Shown: piece after piece, positions 12,001 to 21,500 of the stretch
Position numbering within the stretch: the first letter of the stretch is position 1
Layout: the number at the start of each line of letters is the position of its first letter
Source of the DNA: Imbricaverruca yamaguchii
Taxonomy: Eukaryota > Arthropoda > Thecostraca > Neoverrucidae
NCBI GenBank assembly: GCA_034440575.1
Contig: JAOTOL010001397.1
Coordinates: 496,001-560,000, forward strand
Reading direction: 5' to 3'
DNA: 64,000 nt
Position numbers and translations under genes: made by a program
Notes under the pieces: generated by a model
What the model was told of the DNA's origin: nothing
Databases searched by the model: none
The model's input: only the letters and a program-made list of their open reading frames with translations

Positions 12001-14044
12001 GTGAGCCGTCGGCGGCCACGGCTGCCGATCGCCGGGCTGCGCCTGTACTCAGAGTTCAGACTCGACAGGGTGAGGCGCAAGCCACACAACGTGAAGAGCA
12101 TTGTTCTCAGTTTTTATCAGCCATGTCATTACATGGCATGATACCGCCGGTACAATTAATTATTTGCTTGTATTTTGCGACAACGCAATGGAACTGAAAT
12201 TTATGTTCATGTGATTCTGACGTTGTCTCCTGCCTTGGGCAAGTTTTTTTTTGTTGTTGCTAGAATATAAGGAAATATGAATGGGAGAATATAATAACAA
12301 TGCTTTGTATTAAAAAGTAAATAAATTACGATCAAATTATTGTCAGGCAGCGCCATTCGATCGTCCAGTGGGGAGGGAATGTAGTATTCCGTAGCCATTC
12401 AACGGCTGGATAGCAATCCAGGAAATGCACTGCTTCCTGATGGTGGTTGTGCACACAGTTCCCATGGTGTGAGGTGTGGTGACGTGTGTGTGTGTGTGTG
12501 TGTCACAGGATGGTGAGGAGGAGGAGACCCCCCAGCAGGCGGCCGTGGTGAACGGCCACGTGACGGAGGGTCCGCTGCCGGCACAGGGTGCCGCTCCACC
12601 GCTCCCGCTGGCCTACGGCACGGTGGTGCGCGACGCCACGCTGCCAGCGCAGATGTTCGCCGACGATGACCTGGCGGCCGACCAGCTGGCCGAGGTGCAG
12701 GACCAGCTGACGCACGTGCTGGACCGGCTGGGCGACGACTCGACGCCGAGCCAGGAGGCGGCCGACGTGGCGGACCAGTTGGCCGACGTATGCGAGCAGG
12801 TGGCCGCCAGCGAGTCGCAATGCGAACCCGACACTGAGCGGCTGGCCGATCAAGCAGACTCCGAGACGGCCGGAGTAATGCCGGAGGTGGCCGAGCAAGC
12901 AGGCCCCGAGACGGCCGGAACGGTGCCGGAGACGGCCGAGCAAGCAGGCCCCGAGACGGCCGGAGCGGTGCCGGAGACGGCCGAGCAAGCAGGCCCCGAG
13001 ACGGCCGGAGCGGTGCTGGAGACGGCCGAAGGAACTGTGTCCGAGACGATGGGAGAGGTGGTGTCGAAAGCGGTTGTGAAATCACTACCAGAAACGGTTG
13101 ACACGGTCGCAGATGTGGGTGAAGAAGCGGTGCCAGATGTAGTAGAGGACACTGTGCAAGAAATGGTTGAAGAAACAGTGTCGGAAATAATTGAAGAAAC
13201 AGTGCCAGAATTGGTTGAAATACCGGCGCCGGAAATTGTGGAAGAGCCAGATGCAGAAGTGGTTGGAGAGCCCGTGTCGGAGGAAGTCGAAGGAACAGTG
13301 TCAAAGATGGATGGAGATGCGGTCCCGGAGACCCCGAGTGGTAGCATGAGCGAGGCCTGTGACATGACCGAAGGTCAGCTAACTGTGGTGCCGGAGGACG
13401 CGGCCAAGGGTCAGCTTACTGAGGTGCCGGTGGGCATGATTGAGGGGCAGGCGACTGAAGTGCCGGGGGACATGGCCGAGGGTCAGTTGACTATGGCGTC
13501 TGAGGACATGGCCGAAGGTCAGGCGACTGAGGTGCCTGAGGACATGGCTGAGGGCCAACTGACTGCGGTGCTGGAGGACGTGGCCAAGGGTCGGCTGACT
13601 GTAGTAACAAAGGACGGAGCCGGGGATCAGCTAACTGAGATGTCGGAGGACGTACCCGACGGCCAGCTGACTGAGATGTCTGAGGACGTGACCGAGGGCC
13701 AGCTGACTGAGATGTCTGAGGACGTGACCGAGGGCCAGCTGACTGAGATGTCTGAGGACGTGGCCGACGGCCAGCTGACTGAGATGTCTGAGGACGTGGC
13801 CGACGGCCAGCTGACTGAGATGTCTGAGGACGTGACCGAGGGCCAGGTGACCGTAGTGCCGGGAGACGTGTCGGGGGCGGCTCGTCAGACGGCAGCATCT
13901 GCCGACGTGGACCAGCTGGCGGTGGCGGAGTTGCCCGAGCGGCTGATGGCATCTGCCGAGCCGGCCGACGACGAGCAGCCCATGGAGGTGGACGACGAGT
14001 CTGACGCCAGTGAACGGTCTCGGACGGCGGACGGGCTGGCGTGA
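8820..14044 (+). CDS. Unrecognised protein, 3' part of a spliced gene (four exons)
   Basis: Exons are proposed at 8820-9008, 10920-11199, 11789-12069 and 12509-14044. All borders are AG/GT and the phases join without a break (0, 1, 0). The first three exons encode an ordinary folded-looking region of about 250 residues, rich in Leu, Arg and Trp, which I cannot assign to a family. The last exon encodes about 511 acidic, low-complexity residues made of tandem repeats, ending in TGA. Upstream exons and the true start are missing. Function is unknown; the tail composition suggests a disordered scaffold-like segment (inference). The gene converges on RINT1. Two of its three introns carry arrays that copy the neighbouring junction. 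Confidence 0.75.
9009..9590 (+). repeat. Donor-junction minisatellite, about 93 bp unit
   Basis: Roughly six units start at the 5' splice site of the preceding exon. Each carries ACTGATGAGCAGTGCTGGAG, a near-copy of the last exon bases, then ACAGG or ACAAGTAG at the donor position and intron sequence (AACTAACTTAGATATAGCTG). Each unit contains the exon-end motif twice. Confidence 0.9.
9752..10541 (+). repeat. 34-bp minisatellite related to the next acceptor
   Basis: About 23 units of the type GGCTGTGGCTGACAG followed by TGTATCCCACCTGATGGAT. The same GGCTGTGGCTGACAG phrase is the 3' splice site of the exon at 10920, and three further units sit immediately before it (10825-10919). Bases 10546-10814 between the two blocks are unique. 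The period of 34 is not a multiple of 3, which produces long artefact ORFs. Confidence 0.9.
10920..11199 (+). CDS. Unrecognised gene, second visible exon
   Basis: Starts after GTGGCTGACAG in phase 0 and ends GACAACTGCG before GTACGA in phase 1. About 93 residues, including a probable helical end QLVHQLGSEEAAIEFLLQMD. GC-rich, unlike the surrounding intron. Confidence 0.75.
11218..11427 (+). repeat. Pyrimidine-rich ~20-bp degenerate minisatellite
   Basis: Repeats of the type CAGTCTGTTTCCTAT, about ten loosely matching units, 20 bp after the donor. This one does not copy the junction. The rest of the intron (11428-11788) shows nothing else. Confidence 0.75.
11789..12069 (+). CDS. Unrecognised gene, third visible exon
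   Basis: Acceptor GTCTGCAG at 11781-11788; donor AGG followed by GTGAGG at 12070. The first two bases complete a Gly codon from the previous exon. It encodes VHYESSRGQVKIDVGTEMV, a Pro/Ala/Gln linker, then RLPIAGLRLYSEFRLDR. Confidence 0.75.
12509..14044 (+). CDS. Unrecognised gene, terminal exon with acidic repeat tail
   Basis: The acceptor follows a (TG)n tract and TCACAG. Around residues 110-170 a 16-residue phrase (AEQAGPETAGAVPET type) repeats about four times. This is followed by VEETV-type units and, in the last ~170 residues, about 14 copies of a 12-residue unit of type SEDVTEGQLTEM, five of them nearly identical. Strongly Glu/Asp/Val rich with no cysteine-rich or catalytic motif. 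Ends GLA-stop. Confidence 0.8.
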   Translation, partial: DGEEEETPQQAAVVNGHVTEGPLPAQGAAPPLPLAYGTVVRDATLPAQMFADDDLAADQLAEVQDQLTHVLDRLGDDSTPSQEAADVADQLADVCEQVAASESQCEPDTERLADQADSETAGVMPEVAEQAGPETAGTVPETAEQAGPETAGAVPETAEQAGPETAGAVLETAEGTVSETMGEVVSKAVVKSLPETVDTVADVGEEAVPDVVEDTVQEMVEETVSEIIEETVPELVEIPAPEIVEEPDAEVVGEPVSEEVEGTVSKMDGDAVPETPSGSMSEACDMTEGQLTVVPEDAAKGQLTEVPVGMIEGQATEVPGDMAEGQLTMASEDMAEGQATEVPEDMAEGQLTAVLEDVAKGRLTVVTKDGAGDQLTEMSEDVPDGQLTEMSEDVTEGQLTEMSEDVTEGQLTEMSEDVADGQLTEMSEDVADGQLTEMSEDVTEGQVTVVPGDVSGAARQTAASADVDQLAVAELPERLMASAEPADDEQPMEVDDESDASERSRTADGLA

Positions 14045-14880
14045 CTCGTCCGAGGTCGGGGCGCTGAGCGTCAGTCAGTATCGGCGGGTCTGCCGCTGAC
14101 AGGTGATGACCAGACTCATTTGAGGGGCGAGATGGTGCCAGGTGGCCGAGCACCAGCGATCGGATGCGGTGCTGCCGAGCACCAGCGGTCGGTTGCGCAC
14201 CATCGTGAGCTCAGCGTCCTGAGCCGGTATTTGTGAGGCCGCTGTGACCGCCCAGTCCAGTCCGCGACGCTGCGGCGGTCCAGTCCGTCTCGAGTATCCG
14301 ACCGCTGTCTGGTGCTGGCTCGGGACGCTTCAGCCCAGGATGTTCCTGCCACAATTTCCGTGTGTTAGCCGAGGGATCGCCTGGCGGCCGATGGTGTCGT
14401 GCTGTGTGAACGCGTAGTAGCCATGATAGGATCGCAGCTGCTCTTACTGGCATTGCCGCTCGGACTGGAAGTGGTTCACGGTCAGCACCGTGGGGCTCGG
14501 GAGGTTGTGCTTGTAGTTGGTGGCTTGGACGCCCCACTTCAAATTTCTTTAATAGAAACCACAAACCTACACTTTGTTGATGGGGCCACTCGAAATTTTG
14601 CATCCTGACCTCTCGGCTTGGTGTATCAGTTGTCTGAGGTTTCCGTGATAGGCATTTTCTGGCGGTGCGAACGGCTTGTGTTACCGAGCAAATTAAATGT
14701 GAATTACGCGACTGCATGTTGCATGTTCACGCAAATGTTCAACTTTAGGCCAAAACAAACCAACCGTGACGTGTCGCCTGCCACCTGGCCGGGGGAGGAG
14801 AGTTTTGTTCCGTACTCGCTGCTACTCTGCACGAAACTTCCACATTGCGTATTGCATGTAGTTACGTTCTGCCCCGCCAC
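14045..14880. other. 3' flank of the unrecognised gene
   Basis: No further gene is supported. No AATAAA polyadenylation signal is evident close to the stop codon. Confidence 0.4.
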
Positions 14881-14885
14881 CGGGC

Positions 14886-15065
14886 GCCATGAGGCCACCG
14901 GTCCCATATGTGTACATCCCGTCACCACAGTCGGCTGCAGAGACCTGTTGCCGGTCCCATATGTGTACATCCCATCACCAGTCAACTGCAGCGACCTGTC
15001 GCCGGGCGCCGTTAGGCCACCGGTCCCATATGTGTACATCCCGTCACCACAGTCGACTGCAGTGT
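14886..15065. repeat. Three imperfect repeats of 50-70 bp
   Basis: The phrase GGTCCCATATGTGTACATCC followed by C(A/G)TCACCA...GTC..CTGCAG occurs three times, near 14901, 14953 and 15023. Confidence 0.8.
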
Positions 15066-15459
15066 TCGCCTGCCGCCTACATTGCGTCAGGCTGCTCACG
15101 CGCCGGCAGCCATCCTGTAGTCGCATGCGATTCACACATGCTGTTCAGACTCATCTGTGTGTATACTGGCATTGCTGTCACGATTCACCAATATATCATC
15201 AAGACATTGATGACGGTGTTTGTTCGCACTGGTCCCTGTTCGGTGTGCGTGCAGGTGAACCCATTCCGGCTTCCATAACGCTCGGTGGGGGACATACGAT
15301 ACGGGTGGGTGGCTTTCTGACTCAACCATTTTGGTGCTGTACCCGATGCGGTTGGTACGCCCTTCAGCTGACGTGGACAGCCCCCGTCTTACCAGGAACT
15401 TCAACTGTATGGTAACGCTGGTTGGGTTTTAATGGCAGATAAACTATTCGTTAATCTTG

Positions 15460-15514
15460 GTTGGATGGTCATTGTAATTTTGGGGTGCGTCAACTGCGTT
15501 GGTCATGCAGCGTC
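15460..15514 (-). mobile_element. Mini hairpin retroposon, copy 1
   Basis: A 55-bp insert containing GTGCGTCAACTGCGTTGGTC and CATGCAGCG, bounded by a 16-bp direct repeat CTATTCGTTAATCTTG (15444-15459 and 15515-15530). It belongs to the same short family as the copies at 23811, 36142, 36645, 41796, 46176 and 54728. Confidence 0.8.
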
Positions 15515-15586
15515 CTATTCGTTAATCTTGTCTTTTCTCCAAGGAATTGATCATAATTCATCCACTCTTCTTGAAAGATTACCGTG

Positions 15587-15768
15587 AGGGGCGGGGATGG
15601 CTGGGTGGTTAGGTGTTGGGTTCTGGGTACCAAAGGTCCCGGGTCCGACACTAGCGCCGCTCGGGACATTTCCCAATCCCTCGGCCCACCGACGAAGCAA
15701 TGTGGGCGGCGCCGTTAGCCGTGAAGATACATAAAGTGTGTCGTGAGCCGCCCAAATAAACAACGACA
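15587..15768 (+). mobile_element. tRNA-derived SINE, type 3 (Ser/Leu-like head)
   Basis: The head has an A-box-like GGATGGCTGGGTGGTTAGG and a B-box-like GGTCCCGGGTCCGACAC, and the tail ends CCCAAATAAACAACGAC. The direct repeat AAAGATTACC flanks it at 15574-15583 and 15769-15778. A diverged copy lies at 54795-54945 on the opposite strand. Confidence 0.8.
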
Positions 15769-16710
15769 AAGATTACCCTGACGTGCATCGTCAAATAACA
15801 AAAACGGTCAGTGCCGCGTATTGTGCTAAACAATGTAACGTTACTCATGTCACAAGAGCCGAAACTGGCGCTTTACCAGTGTCTGGTGTTACCAGCCACG
15901 CTTACATCTTCCAACATGCATCTGGCGAGCTTGCTTTCCCATCAGGTGCCACGTCTAACTGGTACGCATGAATCCCAACAGTGCCGGTGTGGGCGGGCGC
16001 GGGGGGACAGCGTGCCTGGACCTGCTAATGTCCGTTGGGAGTGTGGTTGGCCGTTATTGTACGATCCGTAGTGCCGATTCGTCCCACTCCAGGTGGCGAG
16101 ACGCCACGGAGGTGAAGACCAGGAGATTCGGTTATTTTGAGTTTAATGGCGTTTCGACCAAAGCGTGAGCATTTAGCGCCTGGAGAATCGGAAGTGCGTA
16201 CTGCTTCAACCCTCCGAATAGCTACGTGAGTTCATTTTGGAACCAATATTGACCAATATTTTCGAAAGGGGATCATATACCATGCAGTATCCCGCATGGT
16301 GAGGCGTTACACAGCGAAATGACAGGGCAGAACATTGCTCGAATGAAATTTAATGAGAAGTAGTTGAGGCGTAATTTTCCAGTTACAAGTGTCCTAGTGG
16401 CAAGATTGCGCTTGAAAATGACACGCGACAGGAAGCACATAAGCGGCCACATATCTATGCTTCGGATTTATCGACAAATCAGCAAAATTTTAACACCAAA
16501 ATATGCATAGCTTTGTTCAAAACAAATGAACCCCCAATGAAAATAGCTACCTGCGCGACTTGATAGGACATAGAACATATATCAATTGAACTCCGCCACC
16601 ATCAACCAAACCACACAATACATTTTTTAAACCTGAGTTCACAAAAACTGCTGCATTTTCCACATCTGATACCAATATTACAAAATGGATTAGAATACCG
16701 TGAGCATCAC

Positions 16711-16878
16711 GGGGACGAGTTGTCTAGGAGTAATTTGTCCGCCTCACAATCGAAAGACCGTGGGTTCGAGTTTCACCTGTCGCTACTCTTCGCCCGCGAC
16801 TAACCGGCGTGAGAGATTGGCGACGCTACATGACTCAACGGTCGATGTGTCGTAAAACCAATAACCAACCAACCAACT
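16711..16878 (+). mobile_element. tRNA-derived SINE, type 1
   Basis: A tRNA-like head (box B GTGGGTTCGAGTTTCACC), then a conserved core GACTAACCGGCGTGAGAG, then GCGACGCTACATGACTCAAC and GGTCGATGTGTCG, and a tail of AATAACC and CAACC repeats. The head is not a functional tRNA because it lacks a proper acceptor stem. Confidence 0.85.
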
Positions 16879-16879
16879 G

Positions 16880-17504
16880 TGAACATCATAACCAAATATA
16901 TTAAACGTTTCTGACATTGGTAGCATGCATTAATTCATGGCAGTCCTACTTACAAGCTCCAATAAGCACTCAGCAATCGACCAGAATCACGCGTACGTTC
17001 GAACCGAATGCACCACACGTAAAGGCAAACAGCCGTTTCCATATCGCGCATATAGCCATTTGAAACGAAAGGAAAATACAACACAAGGTAGACGTGTGGG
17101 AGCGATGACGGCAAGGTTCTCAAGAACAACTTCTGTCACTGTTACTGCAGGAGACGTGCGGGAGTCGCAGTGTTCATCATCAGCTGTTAACAAAGCCAAT
17201 TACATCGATGTACCAGCACTGGCATAAGTAGGTTACACAACTATTGACGTCACAATTGCACAAGTGCACTATGCCTATCCCTGTGCTGTAGTAACATTCG
17301 GACAGTATCACTCAGTCACAAATATCAGTGACTGGCTGATGGCCTCAGACCGACGAAAGCCGAGTTTCCATATTGTCGTTGTCTGCCTGCTAACAGTGGG
17401 CTCCGAGAGGCAGAACGTTAGTTGGCGTCGCTGGACTACCGTTTTTCGAGTCGACATCAAAGTAACGGACGGCATCCGGTGCCGACGGCATCCCCGGCCT
17501 CGTC
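16880..17504. other. Intergenic, nothing recognised
   Basis: Between the SINE and the RINT1 3' array only short ORFs without family resemblance are seen. Confidence 0.4.
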
Positions 17505-18166
17505 ACACCACCGACACTGCTGCAGCACCTCCCTCAGTCTGAGGCTGTGGTCGCAGCCCCGACACAGGTCCCGTCACACCACCGGCACTGCTGCAGCACC
17601 TCCCTCAGTCTGAGGCTGTGGTCGCAGCCCCGACACAGGTCCCGTCACACCACCGACACTGCTGCAGCACCTCCCTCAGTCTGAGGCTGTGACCACAGCC
17701 CCGACACAGGTCCCGCCACACCACCGACACTGTGCTGCAGCACCTCCCTCAGTCTGAGGCTGTGGTCGCAGCCCCGACACAGGTCCCGTCACACCACCGG
17801 CACTGCTGCAGCACCTCCCTCAGTCTGAGGCTGTGACCACAGCCCCGACACAGGTCCCGTCACACCACCGACACTGTGCTGGAGCACCCCCCCCAGTCTG
17901 AGGCCGCAGCCCCGACACTGTGCTGCAGCACCTCCCTCAGTCTGAGGCTGTGACCACAGCCCCGACACAGATCCCGTCACACCACCGACACTGTGCTGGA
18001 GCACCTCCCTCAGTCTGAGGCCGCAGCCCCGACACTGTGCTGCAGCACCTCCCTCAGTCTGAGGCTGTGACCACAGCCCCGACACAGGTCCCGTCGCACC
18101 ACCGACACTGTGCTGCAGCACCTCCCTCAGTCTGAGGCTGTGACCACAGCCCCGACACAGGTCCCG
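17505..18166 (-). repeat. Minisatellite at the RINT1 stop codon, ~70 bp unit
   Basis: About nine units carry, on the minus strand, CTGTGTCGGGGCTG, then GACTGAGGGAGGTGCTGCAG, then CAGTGTCGGTGGTGTGACGG. The phrase GTCGGTGGTGTGA matches the last RINT1 codons and stop (Ser-Val-Val-stop). The array therefore starts at the end of the coding sequence and forms the presumptive 3' UTR. Confidence 0.85.
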
Positions 18167-18574
18167 TCACACCACCGACATTGCAGTCCTGCGCTGCAGC
18201 ACCTCCAGTGCCTCGTGCACGTCGAGGCCGTGCACGCCGGTCTCTGCCAGTGCGCGCAGGCCGCTATCAGGCTGGTCGGTGAGCGCGTCTCGCAGCAGCA
18301 GAGCCGAGCCGGTGGGCATTGTCAGCAGGCTGCAGGCGGCCAGCAGCGGCCGCAGCGCCAGCTCGGGCCGCCCCGGCAGCTCGGCGAACACGGTCAGCAC
18401 GCCGCGCTTCACGTCCTGCTGCAGCTGCGCACCGCCCGCCGCGCTGAACAGGTTGGACATCACCAGCTCGTCGTAGAGGAACTCGCAGACCCGTTTGGCC
18501 AGGCGGCGACAGGCAACGACTAACACGGCCGCCGCCAGGGACGACTTGAGCTTGTGCACACACTCGGTCAGTGC
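18167..18574 (-). CDS. RINT1: RINT1 exon 8 (C-terminus)
   Basis: Residues 630-764. Acceptor GCGTTGACAG; the stop TGA lies at 18169-18167. Contains QLQQDVKRGVLTVF and the family end block PTGSALLLRDAL. Confidence 0.93.
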   Translation of the reverse strand, partial: ALTECVHKLKSSLAAAVLVVACRRLAKRVCEFLYDELVMSNLFSAAGGAQLQQDVKRGVLTVFAELPGRPELALRPLLAACSLLTMPTGSALLLRDALTDQPDSGLRALAETGVHGLDVHEALEVLQRRTAMSVV

Positions 18575-21500
18575 CTGTCAACGCGGAACGTCGTCACGCA
18601 CACTCGGTCAGCACCGACCAATACCGGAACGTCGTCACGAACACACTCGGTCAGCACCGACCAATACCGGAACGTCGTCAGGAACACACTCGGTCAGCAC
18701 CGACCAATACCGAAACCAATAGGGTCGTATATCAAGAGGTGGGATGGCCTGATTAATTGTCGTCTATCAAGCGGCTGAACCTGTCTGTCGTTTAAAAGCC
18801 ACTAGTGTCTTACTTTGTCTATTACGCCACACTATTGAAACCTGAATAAGTATTGCCATTTGTCTGCTAATTAATGACAAATAAAAGTGCTGCATTTGCG
18901 GTGCCTATCAAGAGAGATGTGCGGATCAGAGCTCCAAGATTAAGACAAAGAGTCATTGAATTTATATCCGGGGTTTATCGTCAAAGTTGAGGTCCGCTAG
19001 TTCTATCACTTGCCAAAAGAAGTTCTGCCAAGATACCTGCGAAGTGCCTGATAAGTCCAGGAGCGCAGAAACTTAGTTAAAATGCTGAGATGCTAAGATG
19101 TTGCGAAGGTGAGCAAAACGAATACATCTACTTTGCTCTGTACCAATTTGTATTCAGCCAACATCCCAATTTTATCATGTACTATGTCGGACAACATCGG
19201 AGCCCATGGACACAGGCAGCGCCAGGACCGTGACCCTTGCTAAGAGTGCCGAGACCGTTTGACTGACGTGTGGCCGAATCGCGCACGCATCACCGAACAA
19301 GCGCAGTGCAGCGTTGTTTAGCGCAGTGCAGCACGGAACGGTGGTCAGGCGGCCGACGGGTAGCGGCTGGTGCTGACCTGCAGCATGGGGCAGGCGGTGG
19401 GGCTGAGGTCGGGCGACACAGACTCGCCGGGCGGCTGCATCGCGAACCACGTGTACTTACGGTACGGCCGACTGCGGGCCCGCACCTCCAGCAACACCTG
19501 GCGGTATGGAGAATCTGTCATCCAACCAGTGGACAGTCGCATGACAGGTCACGGAACTAGCGGACATTCCAGAAACCGAGCACGCAAGCAGTTGACAGTC
19601 GCAGAATGGGTAGCAAAATCAGCGGACCTTCACAGGATAAGTCACGAAACTAGCGGACAGTGACAGGACAAGTCATGGAATCAGTGGGTATTCACAGGAT
19701 AAGTCACGGAGCCAGCGGACAGTCACAAAATAGGTGACGGAACCAATGGGCATCCACAATCGTTAGTTCCATGTGCTTAAGGCACACTCAACCAGATGGA
19801 CCTAGGAGATGGACCATGGACCAATTTGCCCCCTAGACCATCTGGATGGACCAGATCGTCTAGGGGTACATTGCTCGTTTCACTATTGAAAGGTTGTGGG
19901 CTCGAGTCTCACCTGTCGCTACTTTTCGCCTGCGACCAATCGGCGTGAGAGACTGGTGACGCTACACGCCTCAACGGTCGATGTGTCGTAAACTCAATAA
20001 CCAACCGAACAGATGGGCCTTCACAGTCCGTCACCAAACCAGGTGATCCCGCAGTTCCTTGCTTGTTATTTTGATCGCCATCAATACCAGACCACCCATT
20101 ACGACTGTAAATGGTATCGCATACAGAAAGAGGCTCCGGTTACGAGTTGAACTGGTGTTCCACATTATGATTCAATGTCACCATGAAAATCAGATATCAC
20201 AGATGGACGGGTGATACCAGTAACTCCACCGATGTCATGTGGGCAGCAGAAGTGAACCGAATGGCCCTGTGTACGACGAAGGATATGAGGACGCCCAGTG
20301 GCCCAAGTGTGTGACCGAACAATTCGGGATGGAGAATGGCTTACGAGGCATTGCAAGCATATCGATAGCTCGATCAAAGCGGGGACAATTGAGTCGAGAA
20401 GTCAGCTGAACTTTGAGATGAAATCAAACATGATGAGGTACCACAATTTCAGAAAAATGCACCATAGGGCACCACAGTGAGTTCGCTGCATCACTTATCC
20501 GTGTGTCAATCTAGCGATCAGGCGTCGGCTTTGGCCCGCTGCAACACACCGTAAGCCAGACAGCGAACTGCTACCACATTAGAAGATGTTGTGCAGTGCC
20601 CAGCTCAAGTTGCCCACCTGGTCCACGATCAGCTGTATTATGTCGTCTTCAATCCGGCCAAACAACTGCACACTGGCGTCGAACGCAGTAGTGTCCAGTC
20701 CGGCCAACGTATCGGCGGCCTCCAGCTCAGCTTTCTTCACCGCCATGCCATCCTCGTCCGATCCCGCCAGCACCTGACAAAGAGCCAGCAGCTCACCGAC
20801 GCTGCTCCGGTTCCGACCGTCTTGGTACCCGGAAAACGAGCGCCGGTGCACCGAGACTATCGACCTCAGAAGGTGGTCAGTTAGTGCATGGAATGGGGAA
20901 CGCGCGTCCGCCCTATGTATCTACCGCAAAGGGTCAGATAGTACTTTGGATAGAAAACACACACCCGCCATTGATTCCGATCCCAGATATTGGTCAGATA
21001 GTACATAGAGTGGAGAACGCGCGTCAGCTCTCGATAAGTCGCATAAAGCCGCAGAGACCGTCGACCTCAGAGGGCAGTCAGATAGTGTATGGGATAGGGA
21101 ACGCGCGTTCGCTCTTGGTGAGTTTCGTTGCATTTCAATTACCTCAGCCTCAGCATTTCCATTTGTCTAGTGAAGCGATTACAGTGATGCTTGCCACCCA
21201 ACTTTCACAAGAAATACATCTTCTCCCTGGCGGCAAACTGAGGATCTCTGAAGAGAAGATTCATCACTAGAGAGAAAATTCGATTCCCCAGGAGATGTGA
21301 AAACGTCTCGCAGACTCGATGTCAGCTGATGTGGCGATGCTGACCTGCTCATGTGACTGATCCAGGTCTAGCCAAACAGCTAGTCCACGTAGGCCAAGAA
21401 GTGCTATCAGAGTAGCGGAATAAATATGATGAGACGGCCTCGAACACTCCTGTGGACATTTGCATCCATAGAATTGGGCACCTCTCATGACTCGACAGGT

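Noticed and set aside
12399..14153. Minus-strand ORFs of 160-300 codons (Pro/Arg and Ser/Thr rich)
   Set aside because: Shadows of the GC-rich acidic terminal exon; composition mirrors the plus-strand repeats.
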